Source: Saccharicrinis sp963665705
GTDB taxonomy: Bacteria > Bacteroidota > Bacteroidia > Bacteroidales > Marinilabiliaceae
Assembly (NCBI GenBank): GCA_963665705.1
Contig: OY762448.1
Span: 2,418,001 to 2,482,000 of the forward strand
DNA length: 64,000 bases
Direction: 5' to 3'
Position numbers and translations under genes: made by a program
Part shown: positions 1 to 9,832 of the stretch, piece by piece
Numbering within the stretch: the stretch's first letter is position 1
Layout: every line of letters begins with the position of its first letter
The notes under the pieces: model-generated
Databases searched by the model: none
Seen by the model: the letters and a program-made list of their open reading frames with translations, nothing else
What the model was told of the DNA's origin: nothing

Positions 1-1
1 G

Positions 2-844
2 AGTGCCCGACAATACATGCCGTATGAACGTTTGAAAGAGTTTTTATATACTGTATTAGGGATTGAGATTAGTTCTGGAGGCATTAATCAGCTTATTGGA
101 AAAATAACAGCCAAGGCGAAACCTTATTACGAGCAAATCCGAAAGAAAATCCTTTCCGGTAAAATCATAGGAGCTGATGAAACAGGCACTAATGTCAATG
201 GTAAACTTCATTGGGCTTGGGTCTTTCAGAATCCCGATGCTACATTTTTATCAATCCATACTAAGAGAGGTTTTGCTGCAATGGAAGAAATCATGCCAGA
301 AGGTTTTAAGAACAATACTTTGGTAACAGATTGCTGGAAATCATATTTTATGACTGATGCCAACAATCACCAATTATGTACTGCACATTTATTACGAGAA
401 CTTGAATACTTCTGCCAAAAATACCCTAAGAATAATTGGGCATTCCAAATGCGAACTCTAATCAAAAATGCCTTAAGTATCTACAAAGGACAATATACTG
501 ATAAGAAACCTTCCGATATTGCTTACAGATTCCAAGCCCTCTTGAAACAAGAACTTGATGAAGAAGTCAAGGAAGTGCAAACATTTCAAAACCGATTGAA
601 AAAGTACGAGCAGTATCTGTTTAATTTTCTAATAAATCCAGAGATTCCACCTGACAACAATGCTTCAGAAAGAGCTGTGCGAAATTTTAAAGTAAAACAA
701 AAGGTTAGCGGTTTCTTCAAGTCTATAGAAGGTGCCGACTGCTATGCTATATTGCGTTCTATTGTTGATAGTGCAATAAAAAACATTCAGAATCCATTGT
801 GCGCTTTGCGTGCTATTGCTATGTCTTTTCCAATCACTGAATAG
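2..844 (+). CDS. IS66-family transposase, 5'-truncated by window edge
   Basis: C-terminal catalytic part of an IS66-type DDE transposase. The frame is open to the left edge, so the gene begins outside the window. Visible catalytic signatures are GADETG (first Asp), LVTDCWKSY (second Asp) and NNASERAVRNFKVKQK (Glu region, typical of IS66 C-termini). It is clearly different in sequence from the IS66 TnpC at 18.7-20.4 kb, so it belongs to another IS66 subgroup. The stop is followed almost at once by a strong hairpin. Whether the element is complete cannot be judged here because its left end and accessory genes are not visible. Confidence 0.9.
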   Translation, partial: SARQYMPYERLKEFLYTVLGIEISSGGINQLIGKITAKAKPYYEQIRKKILSGKIIGADETGTNVNGKLHWAWVFQNPDATFLSIHTKRGFAAMEEIMPEGFKNNTLVTDCWKSYFMTDANNHQLCTAHLLRELEYFCQKYPKNNWAFQMRTLIKNALSIYKGQYTDKKPSDIAYRFQALLKQELDEEVKEVQTFQNRLKKYEQYLFNFLINPEIPPDNNASERAVRNFKVKQKVSGFFKSIEGADCYAILRSIVDSAIKNIQNPLCALRAIAMSFPITE

Positions 845-853
845 TTACAAAAA

Positions 854-883
854 AAGAAATGCCAGACGTTTCTGGCATTTCTT
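854..883. terminator. Bidirectional hairpin terminator after the IS66 transposase
   Basis: A perfect 13-bp stem (854-866 with 871-883, arm AAGAAATGCCAGA) with a 4-nt loop lies 10 bp after the transposase stop, with A/T-rich flanks on both sides. It probably ends transposase transcription. Confidence 0.7.
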
Positions 884-1254
884 CATTGTCTTGTCTTTAA
901 TTTAAACCTTTTGTATAAATACATTTATAGTATATATAATAATCATGCCATAAATGGTAAGTTTTTTATTGGTATATTGTATTTGTTGTTAATGTGTTGG
1001 TGTTTAGCTATATATGGTTGTGGTTAATTTTAGGTTGAATAATTTAAGTAAATACATGGTAATATGTAAATGTTCATTACCGTTCATGTAGTGTTCGTAG
1101 TTGTACATCAAAATATTAATTTAAAAATAATTCAAAATTATATTTAGGCATACAGGGTAGTATATTTTAAGGTGTTATAATTTAAATGTATGATGATAAT
1201 GTAAAGTCAAATTCAATGATTATATCGTGATGTATACATTTTGATATTTGATTA
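884..1254. other. AT-rich intergenic stretch, no gene seen
   Basis: About 370 bp of very AT-rich sequence between the transposase and the convergent LolC/E-like gene. No ORF with family resemblance, RNA gene or convincing IS end was seen in it. If the IS66 right terminus lies here, its partner outside the window would be needed to define it. Confidence 0.4.
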
Positions 1255-2499
1255 TCAATCAAACCGTATTGCATCAACAGGAGAAATTTTTGTTATTAAA
1301 TAAGATGGTCCAATCATCATGATATATGATATACAAATTGTAGCAACATTTAAATAAATAAGGTGCAACGGGTGTAAAAACATAGGTACAGTATCCAGAT
1401 AGTAATTTTCTGGATTAAGACTTAGTATGCCAAATGTATTTTGAATAAAATAAATAGCAATACCTATAATATTTCCCCAGATAATGCCTTTTATAATTAT
1501 AAAAGATGCCAGATATAGAAATACTTTTCTAATATTCCAATTTTGTTTTCCTAATGCTTTTAATATTCCAATCATGGCAGTTCTTTCAAGAATGATTATT
1601 AAAAGACCAGATATCATATTAAATCCTGCAACCAAAACAATTAGTATTAATATTACAGTAACATTCATGTCTAGCATATCTAGCCATCCAAGAATTTGTG
1701 GTTGCTGTTGAACTATGCTCGTTGTTCTTAATAAACCACCATCAGGAGATATATGAGCTGCTGCTAATATATCTATTTCCCGGGATAGGGTATTTATCTG
1801 GTCAAAATGTTCCAGAGTAATCTCATAGCCCGTAATTTGATTGTCTTTCCAATTGTTAAGTTTAATAATGTGCCGTATATCTGCAAACATATATACCTTG
1901 TCAAATTCAGGTAAATGAGAATCATAAATGGCACTAATTTTAAAATTGCGTGCTCGAATTTTATCCTGGAAAAAGTAAGTAGGTATTTTATCGCCTACAT
2001 TTAGTTTTAATAGTTGGGCCAGTGTTTTTGATAAAAGAATATCATTTGAGGTTTTATCATCACTAATATTGGGTATTTCTCCTTCAATAATAATATCTTT
2101 AAAATAACTCCAATCAAAATCCTTACCAATACCTTTAATAATAATCCCCTGAATGTTTTCTTTTGTTTTTATTAATCCTGGTTTTGTAGCGAATTCCTGA
2201 ATTTTTTTTATCCCAGGAAGAATTTGTAGTTGATTTACAAATACTGAATCTCTCTCAATAGGATTTGTTTCAAAAGATGAGTTGTAATCATAATTAACAA
2301 CCTGTATGTGAGAACTAAATCCAATGATCTTATTTCTAATTTCTTTTTTAAAACCAGTACCAATTGCTAGAGAAAGGATCATTACAACCATTCCTATTAT
2401 TATGCCTAAAGTTGCCACTTTTATAACAGGACCAGCAAGTTTTTTACCGGTTACTTCTCCTTTGCGTATTTTGTTGGCTATGTATAAGTTAAGATTCAA
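1255..2499 (-). CDS. LolC/LolE-type ABC transporter permease (FtsX/MacB fold)
   Basis: Inner-membrane permease of the LolCDE/MacB superfamily, about 414 aa. One membrane helix lies near residues 22-48 (TLGIIIGMVVMILSLAIG). A periplasmic MacB-like domain of roughly 220 residues follows, then three C-terminal helices with the FtsX signature GFNMISGLLIIILERTAMIGILKALG. This is the usual LolE layout and length. Members of the family extract lipoproteins or move other hydrophobic substrates across the envelope; the substrate here is not known. No ATPase partner is adjacent. The start appears to be TTG: the family-like N-terminus NLYIANKIRK begins there, an in-frame stop lies just upstream, and the next in-frame ATG falls inside the first helix. 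Confidence 0.85.
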   Translation of the reverse strand: MNLNLYIANKIRKGEVTGKKLAGPVIKVATLGIIIGMVVMILSLAIGTGFKKEIRNKIIGFSSHIQVVNYDYNSSFETNPIERDSVFVNQLQILPGIKKIQEFATKPGLIKTKENIQGIIIKGIGKDFDWSYFKDIIIEGEIPNISDDKTSNDILLSKTLAQLLKLNVGDKIPTYFFQDKIRARNFKISAIYDSHLPEFDKVYMFADIRHIIKLNNWKDNQITGYEITLEHFDQINTLSREIDILAAAHISPDGGLLRTTSIVQQQPQILGWLDMLDMNVTVILILIVLVAGFNMISGLLIIILERTAMIGILKALGKQNWNIRKVFLYLASFIIIKGIIWGNIIGIAIYFIQNTFGILSLNPENYYLDTVPMFLHPLHLIYLNVATICISYIMMIGPSYLITKISPVDAIRFD

Positions 2500-2886
2500 A
2501 ATTTATAAATCTATTGTAAATATTCTTTGTAAACATGTAAATTGTAGAACCCAAATATAATGTAAAAACTTTTAGAATTACTTGATAAACTACTTAAACA
2601 AAAGCATATGTTTCTTTTTCGTAAAGTATTATTCTTAGTTATTCTTTTTTTTTATAAGTTTCACATAGTTGTTATTACAATAATTTGGATGCTAACAATT
2701 TTGTTAGAGATTGGTTTTATTTATGAAACAATTATTGCATTAATGCTTAAAACTCGCAAAACAACCTGCTATTTAGGGAGTTATGGTAGGTATTGAGCTT
2801 TGATGCGGTATAAAGAGCATGATGTATATAATGGGGTATTCGAATCAAGAAAAGATGGCAATACTGCAGGATATTATAAAAGAAAA
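2500..2886. other. Intergenic stretch, no supported gene
   Basis: About 390 bp upstream of the LolC/E-like gene. A 62-codon hydrophobic ORF at 2608-2796 (+) has no recognisable family, no ribosome-binding site and low-complexity composition, so it is not called. Nothing else was recognised. Confidence 0.4.
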
Positions 2887-2916
2887 AGAGATATGAGTTC
2901 TTAATCTCATATCTCT
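2887..2916 (-). terminator. Rho-independent terminator of the aminotransferase gene
   Basis: An 11-bp perfect stem (2887-2897 with 2906-2916) and 8-nt loop lie just past the stop codon of the minus-strand aminotransferase. On the minus strand the stem is followed by a T run (complement of the A run at 2883-2887). Confidence 0.8.
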
Positions 2917-2927
2917 TCTATTATATT

Positions 2928-4130
2928 TTATATTGTTTTCTTTCCGGGATAGGCTTCAAGTGCTTTTTCAATAACAATAAGTGCTTTTTTAAGGTCTTCT
3001 TCGTTTAGTACATAAGCAATACGTACTTCATCTTTCCCCAGATAACGACTGCTATAAAAACCCGATCCTGGAGCCATCATTACTGTTTGATTTTCATACT
3101 GAAACTCTCCTAAAATCCATTGGCAAAAATGGTCAGAATCTTCAACAGGGAGTTTTGTCATGGTATAAAAAGCGCCTTTAGGAACTAAAGAACGTACTCC
3201 CGGGATTTTATTTAGTCCTTCAACCAAAACATTTCTTCGACCAAGATATTCTTTGTAAACCATTTCTGAATAATCATCTGCTGCTTCTAAGGATGCACAA
3301 GCTGCAATTTGTCCCAATAAAGGAGGACTTAAACGAGCTTGAGCATATTTCATTGCAGATTCAATAACTTGTTTGTTTCGACTAACCAATGCTCCAATTC
3401 TGATTCCACATTCACTGTAGCGTTTACTAACCGAGTCAATTAATATCACATTATCTTCAAGACCATCAAGGTTTAAAGCTGAGATATGATCATATTCATC
3501 GTAACAAAATTCACGGTATACTTCGTCCGATAATAAGTATAAATCATTTTTTAAAACGATTTCTCTTAATTGGTTTAGTTCTTCTTGTGAATATAAATAT
3601 CCAGTAGGATTATTAGGGTTACATATAAATATACCCTTTGTTTTTGAAGTAATTAGTTTTTCAAATTCTTCAATAGGAGGTAAAGCAAAACCATCTTCAA
3701 ATTTAGAAGTAATAGGTTTTATATTTATTCCTGTAGCTGTTGCAAACCCACTATAGTTTGCATAAAAAGGTTCAGGAATAATAATTTCATCACCAGGATT
3801 AAAGCAACAGAAAAAAGCAAACATAAATGCTTCAGAACCTCCTGTTGTTACCATGATGTTATCTGTATTGATATTAATACCAAATTTTTTATAGTATTTG
3901 GTTAATTTTTTACGATACTCAAGTAATCCGGCAGAATGGCTATATTCAAGAATGTTTCGATCAATGTTTTTAATAGCATCTATCGCGACCTCAGGGGTAT
4001 GAATATCTGGTTGACCAATATTTAAATGGTAAACTTTAACCCCTTTTGCTTTTGCTTCATCTGCAATAGGAACAAGCTTTCGAATTGGTGAGGGAGGCAT
4101 ATCAACGCCTCTTTTTGATATAGATGGCAT
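2928..4130 (-). CDS. Class I/II PLP-dependent aminotransferase
   Basis: About 400 aa, fold-type I aminotransferase of the aspartate/aromatic group. Visible family marks are YHLNIGQPDI near residue 40, ICNPNNPTGYLYS (the NPxxPTG motif), LLSDEVYREF (PLP-pyridine Asp), the Schiff-base lysine in DSVSKRYSECGIRIG, and a C-terminal RIAYVL with the carboxylate-binding Arg. It probably moves an amino group between an amino acid and a 2-oxoacid in the cytoplasm; the exact substrate cannot be read from sequence. It is monocistronic, with its own terminator and a TAnnTTTG element upstream. The ATG gives the usual N-terminus for this family. Confidence 0.88.
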   Translation of the reverse strand: MPSISKRGVDMPPSPIRKLVPIADEAKAKGVKVYHLNIGQPDIHTPEVAIDAIKNIDRNILEYSHSAGLLEYRKKLTKYYKKFGININTDNIMVTTGGSEAFMFAFFCCFNPGDEIIIPEPFYANYSGFATATGINIKPITSKFEDGFALPPIEEFEKLITSKTKGIFICNPNNPTGYLYSQEELNQLREIVLKNDLYLLSDEVYREFCYDEYDHISALNLDGLEDNVILIDSVSKRYSECGIRIGALVSRNKQVIESAMKYAQARLSPPLLGQIAACASLEAADDYSEMVYKEYLGRRNVLVEGLNKIPGVRSLVPKGAFYTMTKLPVEDSDHFCQWILGEFQYENQTVMMAPGSGFYSSRYLGKDEVRIAYVLNEEDLKKALIVIEKALEAYPGKKTI

Positions 4131-4153
4131 ATACTTAATTTTTAAATTGGATG

Positions 4154-4161
4154 CAAAAATA
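4154..4161 (-). promoter_or_regulatory. Putative -7 element (TATTTTTG) of the aminotransferase gene
   Basis: The minus strand reads TATTTTTG, matching the Bacteroidota TAnnTTTG consensus, 24 bp before the ATG. No good -33 TTG at 19-21 bp spacing was found. Confidence 0.4.
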
Positions 4162-4314
4162 ACAAAAAGCTGATAATTGTCACATCAGAGAATGTGTAAA
4201 TCTTATTTTAAGATGATATGTTATTATTTAATTGAGTAAAATTATATGTTTAGTAATTTTATATTTTATAGTTTTGAATCATATTGTAGAATTACATTAG
4301 ATTGATATATATAT

Positions 4315-6972
4315 ATGAATGACCAAAAAACTTCCATTAAACTATTAATACTTTTAATATTGATATTAATTGGAAAGACAGTTGTTGCACAGGTGTTGAG
4401 TGGAGTTGTTAAGTCTACAGATGGGGAAGGGATTCCATTTGCATCCATCTATATTAAAGAATTAACTTCAGGAACAACCTCAAATCTGGATGGAGAATAT
4501 AGCATCAATCTTACTCCTGGTAAATATACCATTTCATTTCAGGCATTAGGATTTACTAAAGTGCTAGAAACAATTACTATAGGGAGTAAGGATGTAATTA
4601 AAAATATAGAGCTTAAATCTCAAGACTATAAAATTAAAGAAGTTCGTGTTTATTCAGGGAATGAAGATCCAGCCTATGGAATTATTCGAAAATCGATAAG
4701 TTTAGCACCCTATTTTTTACGACAGGTAAAACATTACAAAGCTAATGTGTATTTAAAAGGTGGTTTTGATATGAATAAAGTACCACGTTTGTTTCGTAAA
4801 CAGTTAAAAGAGGAGGGTGTTGAACAAGGAAAAAGTTATGTAGCAGAATCAATAAATGAAATCATTTTTAATTCACCTAATAAATTCGAACATCACTTAA
4901 TTTCAAAAAGATCTACCATTCCCAATGATAGTGAAGAGCAGGTATTGGGATATTTAAATTATAGCTTTTATGATTCTGATAGTGAGTTAGCTATATCTCC
5001 TTTATCGCGGAGAGCTCTATCTTTTTATAAGTATAGATATGATGGTTTTTTTCAAGAGGGAGATTATTATATCAATAAAATAAAAGTAATACCTAAGCGC
5101 AAAAATCAAAAATTATTTGAGGGCTATATTTATATTGTTGATAATTTATGGAATTTACATTCTGTGGATTTAGTTAATGAGCAATTTTTTGGAAAAATAA
5201 GAGTAAAACAAGTTCAAGCAGAAGTTAAAGGTAGAGCTTGGTTACCTGTTAGTCATCAGTTTGATGTAGAAGTAAAAACCTTTGGATTTAATGCAACTGC
5301 TAATTATGGTGGTTCTGTAAAATATGAAGAGGTAATTTTAGACGATGATTTACCTGTTCCAAGTTCGTTAAAAGAAGCATATGCAGAAAATGTGGAAGAA
5401 GTTATAGAAGAGGAAGATTTGTCAAAACCATTAAATAAAAATCAAAAAAAAATAGAAGAACTTCTAAAAAAAAATGATTTAAATAATCGGGAAATGTTAA
5501 AACTTTCTCGTTTAATGGAAAAGGAAAATGAAAGTGTTGAAGCAATGGGGCAGGGATTACAATTGGAGTCCTTGGATAGTACATATAAAATAATTCGAGA
5601 TACAGTTCCTGCTGATAGTATTGATTGGAATAAAATACGACCTATTCCGTTAAGCAAGAAAGAGATTGAGAGTTTCGGTATAAAAGATTCCTTAACATTA
5701 GCAATGTCAGGAATAAGTCAGGATAGTATTAAAAATGAAGAAAATGAAATAAAGCCTATTAGTGTTTTTGGTAACATAATTGGTGGAAAAAAGTATGTTT
5801 TATCAGATTCAACACGACTAGTAACTTTCAGGCATTATGGTGTAATTGATAAAAATTCATTTGGTTTTAACGCTGTTGATGGTTGGTTATTTATTCAGAA
5901 TTTTAATTTCAGGTATTATTTATTAAATGATAAAAAAAGCCGATTAGATATTTTACCATCTATAAAATATGCAATTAATAGAAAAGCCTTTAATTGGAAT
6001 CTTAATTCAACGTTTAACTATGACTTTATAAAGCACACTGTATTTTCGTTACATGCTGGTCAGTGGAGTAAGGATTTTAACGAATACACAGGTATTTCAG
6101 ATTTTGCAAATGCAGTATCGTCATTACTTTTTAAGGAAAATTACCAAAGATTATATCAAGATAATTTTATAGAAGTAGGGTTTAAAACAGATATTGCAAA
6201 TGCACTGATATTTAAACAGGAAATTAATTATCAGTATATTGAAAAGCTTGAAAACACTACCAATTATTCAATTAGTTATAATACAACTCGTAATTATACA
6301 AGCAATAATAATATTGGTGGTTCTTTTCCAAGCAAAATTTTTGAAAGTAGAAAAGGGTTTCAATTTAAAACAAGTTTACAATATACACCTGAATATTATT
6401 ATAGAATTGATGGGGAAAGAAAAAAGATGATTGAATCTGATTATCCTACATTTACATTAAGTTATGAAAAAGGTCTCAATAATTTATTGAGTTCAGAGTC
6501 TGATTATGATGTTGTGGAATTGGCTATAAATCAAGAGTTGGAATGGAGTTTTATGTATGAATTTAGTTACAACATTAATGCAGGTTATTATTTAAATAAT
6601 TCTTCAATACATTTTTCAAATTATACACATTTTAATACAAGTGAGATTCCCATTTCTTTTAAAGATTGGAAACGTAATTTTAATTTATTAGATGATTATA
6701 AATATAGTACGAATCAATGGTATGTAGAAAGTCATTTATGTTATTCTACTCCTTATTTATTAGTTAAAAACATTCCGTTTTTGCAAGAAAAATTATGGAA
6801 TGAGAACTTATATTTACATCATCTTAGTCAACCCAATTTAAAAAATTACAATGAAGTTGGATATGGTATTAGTCAGATTTTTTTAATGATGAACATAGGT
6901 GTTTTTGCAGGTTTTGATCAATTTGAGTTCAATAATTGGCAATTTAAAATTAGCTTAAATCTGGATGATTGA
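4315..6972 (+). CDS. DUF5686 outer-membrane protein with carboxypeptidase-regulatory-like N-domain
   Basis: 885 aa. A signal peptide (LLILLILILIGKTVVAQ) is followed by a CarboxypepD_reg-like beta-sandwich at about residues 27-100 (LSGVVKSTDGEGIPFASIYI ... NLDGEYSINL). The rest fits the large Bacteroidota DUF5686 family, whose C-terminal half is rich in alternating aromatic and polar strands typical of an outer-membrane barrel (for example the region around FNFRYYLLNDKKSRLDILPS). An acidic, Lys/Glu-rich segment near residues 360-410 looks like a flexible or coiled linker. The function of the family is not established. It is followed by the AsmA-like gene in the same direction after about 240 bp. 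Confidence 0.8.
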   Translation: MNDQKTSIKLLILLILILIGKTVVAQVLSGVVKSTDGEGIPFASIYIKELTSGTTSNLDGEYSINLTPGKYTISFQALGFTKVLETITIGSKDVIKNIELKSQDYKIKEVRVYSGNEDPAYGIIRKSISLAPYFLRQVKHYKANVYLKGGFDMNKVPRLFRKQLKEEGVEQGKSYVAESINEIIFNSPNKFEHHLISKRSTIPNDSEEQVLGYLNYSFYDSDSELAISPLSRRALSFYKYRYDGFFQEGDYYINKIKVIPKRKNQKLFEGYIYIVDNLWNLHSVDLVNEQFFGKIRVKQVQAEVKGRAWLPVSHQFDVEVKTFGFNATANYGGSVKYEEVILDDDLPVPSSLKEAYAENVEEVIEEEDLSKPLNKNQKKIEELLKKNDLNNREMLKLSRLMEKENESVEAMGQGLQLESLDSTYKIIRDTVPADSIDWNKIRPIPLSKKEIESFGIKDSLTLAMSGISQDSIKNEENEIKPISVFGNIIGGKKYVLSDSTRLVTFRHYGVIDKNSFGFNAVDGWLFIQNFNFRYYLLNDKKSRLDILPSIKYAINRKAFNWNLNSTFNYDFIKHTVFSLHAGQWSKDFNEYTGISDFANAVSSLLFKENYQRLYQDNFIEVGFKTDIANALIFKQEINYQYIEKLENTTNYSISYNTTRNYTSNNNIGGSFPSKIFESRKGFQFKTSLQYTPEYYYRIDGERKKMIESDYPTFTLSYEKGLNNLLSSESDYDVVELAINQELEWSFMYEFSYNINAGYYLNNSSIHFSNYTHFNTSEIPISFKDWKRNFNLLDDYKYSTNQWYVESHLCYSTPYLLVKNIPFLQEKLWNENLYLHHLSQPNLKNYNEVGYGISQIFLMMNIGVFAGFDQFEFNNWQFKISLNLDD

Positions 6973-7212
6973 TTTTGGAAGATAAAATACATTATTAGTT
7001 CGTTTATACTATAACGTATAGGAATGAATATAATTTTAATTGTAGACGGCAGGATTTTTGATATTTAAGAGATAATTATAAACAGAGCAGTAATTCATTG
7101 AACTATTTTAAGTTATTATGAGACTTGTAGACTATATGAATTACGATATAAGTATAAAGGATATGTATTTATATAAAAATGATCTAAAATTAAATGATAT
7201 TAATTGATATAT

Positions 7213-9726
7213 ATGATGAAAAAGTTTTTTAAAGTTTTTGCAATAATTCTTAGTGTATTCATTTTACTAATTTTAATTACCCCATTATTATTAAAAGGTA
7301 AAATTGAAAATATTGCAAAACAAGAGATTAATAATCAAATAAATGCAACTGTAAATTGGGACGATTTTTCTTTGTCTTTAATCAGACAATTCCCTAGTTT
7401 ATCAATAAACATGTCTGGACTGAGCGTGGTTGGTTCACAACAATTTAAGGGGGATACTTTATTATCGCTCAATAAATTTTTGGTATCAGTTGATCTTTTG
7501 AGTGCCATAAGCGGGGAGCAACTTGAAGTAGAAACAATATTAATGGATCATCCTTTTATTCATGCCCAAGTATTGGCTGATTCTACAGCCAATTGGGATA
7601 TTATGAAGTACTCTTCTGAAGAAATAGAAGAAGAGGATACCGTTCTGACTTCTTCTTCTAATTTTGGCATTAAACTGCAACAATTTAAAATAAAAGAGGG
7701 TAGCATAAAATATGATGATGCAACTATGAATTTAAGTTCAAGTATAAATAACTTAAATGTAAATTTATCAGGAGATCTTAGTGCTAACACAACGGATATT
7801 AATTTAAATACATCTATTGAAAGTGTTAATTTATCAATGGATAATATTGAGTATTTAAATAATTTATCAGCATCATTATCAGCTATAATACTAGCGGATA
7901 TGGATAAGATGATTTTTACCTTTAAGAAAAATGATTTAATGCTAAATCGTTTAAATTTAGGCTTTGATGGGGCAGTAAGTATGCTTGAATATGGATATGA
8001 TTTAGATTTAAAATTAAATACAAAACAGACAGATTTTGATGCTATTTTTGGATTAATTCCGGAAGAATTCATGAATTATGTTGAAGGTATAGATACTAAA
8101 GGAAAACTCACTTTCCAATCTACAGTAAAAGGAATATATAAAGATGCAGAAAATCTACCGGCATTTAATATTACTTTAAATTTAGAAGATGGCTTTGTTC
8201 AATATCCGGATTTACCTAAATCAATTCAAGATATTAATATAAACGTAATTATAAATAATAAAGGAGGAAGTGCAGATAATACAATTAGTGAAGTAAAACA
8301 ATTTCATTTTAAATTGGGAAGTAATCCATTTGATGCCTCAATGCTTGTGAAAACTCCAATAAGTAATGCGCAGTTTAAAGGTGGAATATATGGTATAGTA
8401 GATCTTGAATCACTAAAAGAAGCTATCCCCTTAGATAGTTTTGATATAAAAGGTATTGTTGATGCAGATATTACTATTAATGGTGATATGAGGACAATTG
8501 ATACTGAGGCATATGAAGATATCCAATTTAATGGTGACATGAGCTTAAATCAGTTTTATTATTCGAGTAAAGATTTTTCTCAGGCTGTAGATATTCCATC
8601 TGCTGTTTTAAAATTTTCGCCTAAAAATATAATATTAGAAAATTTTGACTGTAAGGTAGGCTCATCTGATTTTAATTTAAAAGGAAAGATTGAAAACTAC
8701 TTGCCTTATATTTTTAAAGATGAAACGGTATATGGTAGCTTGATTCACAAGTCAGAATTAATTGATGTTAATGAGTTCTTATTAGCCGATTCTGAAGAGG
8801 AAATGAATGTGGAGGATGATACTACTGCAATGAAAGCTATAGAAGTTCCCCAAAATATAGATTTCGTATTTACTTCATCGATAGACAAAATCTTATATGA
8901 TAAGTTGGAAATCAATGATACAAAAGGGAAAATTACCGTTCGAAATGGAATTGTTAAGTTGGACGGAATGGATATGAGCTTATTAGATGGTAAAATTATA
9001 ATGGGAGGAGAATATAATACTCAGGATAATACAAAACCATTTGCCGATTTTACGTTCAATGCAACAAATATTGATATAACCAAAACAGCTAATTCATTTT
9101 CTGTAATAGATTCATTAATGCCTATCGCAAAGAGCTCTAAAGGAAAAATCTCAGCCACACTTCAATATAATAGTTTATTAGATAATGAAATGTCGCCTGT
9201 TATTTCATCAATTACGGGCGGAGGTAATATTATCTCTCAATCTATTGAGGTGTCTAATTCAAAGGTGCTTAATGGAATGGCTTCACTTCTTAATAATGAT
9301 AAATATAAGAAGATGAAAGCTGAGAATATTGATTTGAATTTCATATTACAAGATGGAAAAATTATAGTAAAACCATTTAGTCCAACTGTTTTTGATAAAA
9401 AATTGACTGTATATGGAGAACAGGGATTTGATCAATCGCTTAACTATGTGGTGAAAACTCCTGTATCAAGAAAAGATGTAGCTGGTGCCTTAGGGTTTTT
9501 AGGAGGAGGATTTGCAGATTCCGGTTCTGATTATATTGTTGATGTTATAATTAAAGGAACAGCAAAAGACCCTAAAATGTCATTAGACCTTTCTCAAGCC
9601 ACAAAACAGGCCCAGGAAGAAGTTGGTAAAGAAGCCGAAAAAGTTATTAAAGATGTTTTAAAAGATGAGAATGTACAAAAGTCGGTAAATGACTTTTTAA
9701 AGAGTTTTGGTAAAAAGAAGAAGTAA
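7213..9726 (+). CDS. AsmA-like family protein (AsmA/TamB superfamily)
   Basis: About 837 aa. An N-terminal membrane anchor (FFKVFAIILSVFILLILITP) precedes a very long run of short beta strands. The N-domain has the AsmA mark WDDFSLSLIRQFPSLSINM, and the C-terminal AsmA_2-like part shows GKISATLQYNSLLD and YIVDVIIKGTAKDPKMSLDL. Family members are anchored in the inner membrane and span the periplasm as repeating beta-groove proteins involved in lipid transport or outer-membrane homeostasis; the specific role here is inferred. The ATG at 7213 is preferred over an upstream TTG. A charged coiled tail ends the protein, followed by a strong terminator. Confidence 0.82.
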   Translation: MMKKFFKVFAIILSVFILLILITPLLLKGKIENIAKQEINNQINATVNWDDFSLSLIRQFPSLSINMSGLSVVGSQQFKGDTLLSLNKFLVSVDLLSAISGEQLEVETILMDHPFIHAQVLADSTANWDIMKYSSEEIEEEDTVLTSSSNFGIKLQQFKIKEGSIKYDDATMNLSSSINNLNVNLSGDLSANTTDINLNTSIESVNLSMDNIEYLNNLSASLSAIILADMDKMIFTFKKNDLMLNRLNLGFDGAVSMLEYGYDLDLKLNTKQTDFDAIFGLIPEEFMNYVEGIDTKGKLTFQSTVKGIYKDAENLPAFNITLNLEDGFVQYPDLPKSIQDININVIINNKGGSADNTISEVKQFHFKLGSNPFDASMLVKTPISNAQFKGGIYGIVDLESLKEAIPLDSFDIKGIVDADITINGDMRTIDTEAYEDIQFNGDMSLNQFYYSSKDFSQAVDIPSAVLKFSPKNIILENFDCKVGSSDFNLKGKIENYLPYIFKDETVYGSLIHKSELIDVNEFLLADSEEEMNVEDDTTAMKAIEVPQNIDFVFTSSIDKILYDKLEINDTKGKITVRNGIVKLDGMDMSLLDGKIIMGGEYNTQDNTKPFADFTFNATNIDITKTANSFSVIDSLMPIAKSSKGKISATLQYNSLLDNEMSPVISSITGGGNIISQSIEVSNSKVLNGMASLLNNDKYKKMKAENIDLNFILQDGKIIVKPFSPTVFDKKLTVYGEQGFDQSLNYVVKTPVSRKDVAGALGFLGGGFADSGSDYIVDVIIKGTAKDPKMSLDLSQATKQAQEEVGKEAEKVIKDVLKDENVQKSVNDFLKSFGKKKK

Positions 9727-9747
9727 GTATTTAATTTTGATATAGAT

Positions 9748-9785
9748 AAGTCGGAATTCTTACTCCTAAGAATTTCGACTTTTTT
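9748..9785 (+). terminator. Rho-independent terminator after the AsmA-like gene
   Basis: A 15-bp stem with one G-T pair (9748-9762 with 9767-9781), loop CTCC, then a T run to 9785. Confidence 0.85.
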
Positions 9786-9801
9786 AATACAAACAATTAT
9801 A

Positions 9802-9809
9802 TATTTTTG
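9802..9809 (+). promoter_or_regulatory. Putative -7 element (TATTTTTG) of the PAP2 gene
   Basis: Matches TAnnTTTG, 23 bp before the chosen ATG and just after the preceding terminator. No clear -33 box. Confidence 0.45.
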
Positions 9810-9832
9810 TGCGTTTAAAAAATGTAAACTCA

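Noticed and set aside
2608..2796. 62-codon hydrophobic ORF on the plus strand
   Set aside because: Low-complexity translation of AT-rich DNA, no ribosome-binding site, no recognisable family.
7560..8072. 170-codon minus-strand ORF within the AsmA-like gene
   Set aside because: Ser/Lys/Phe-rich antisense translation with no domain; the plus-strand gene is well supported.
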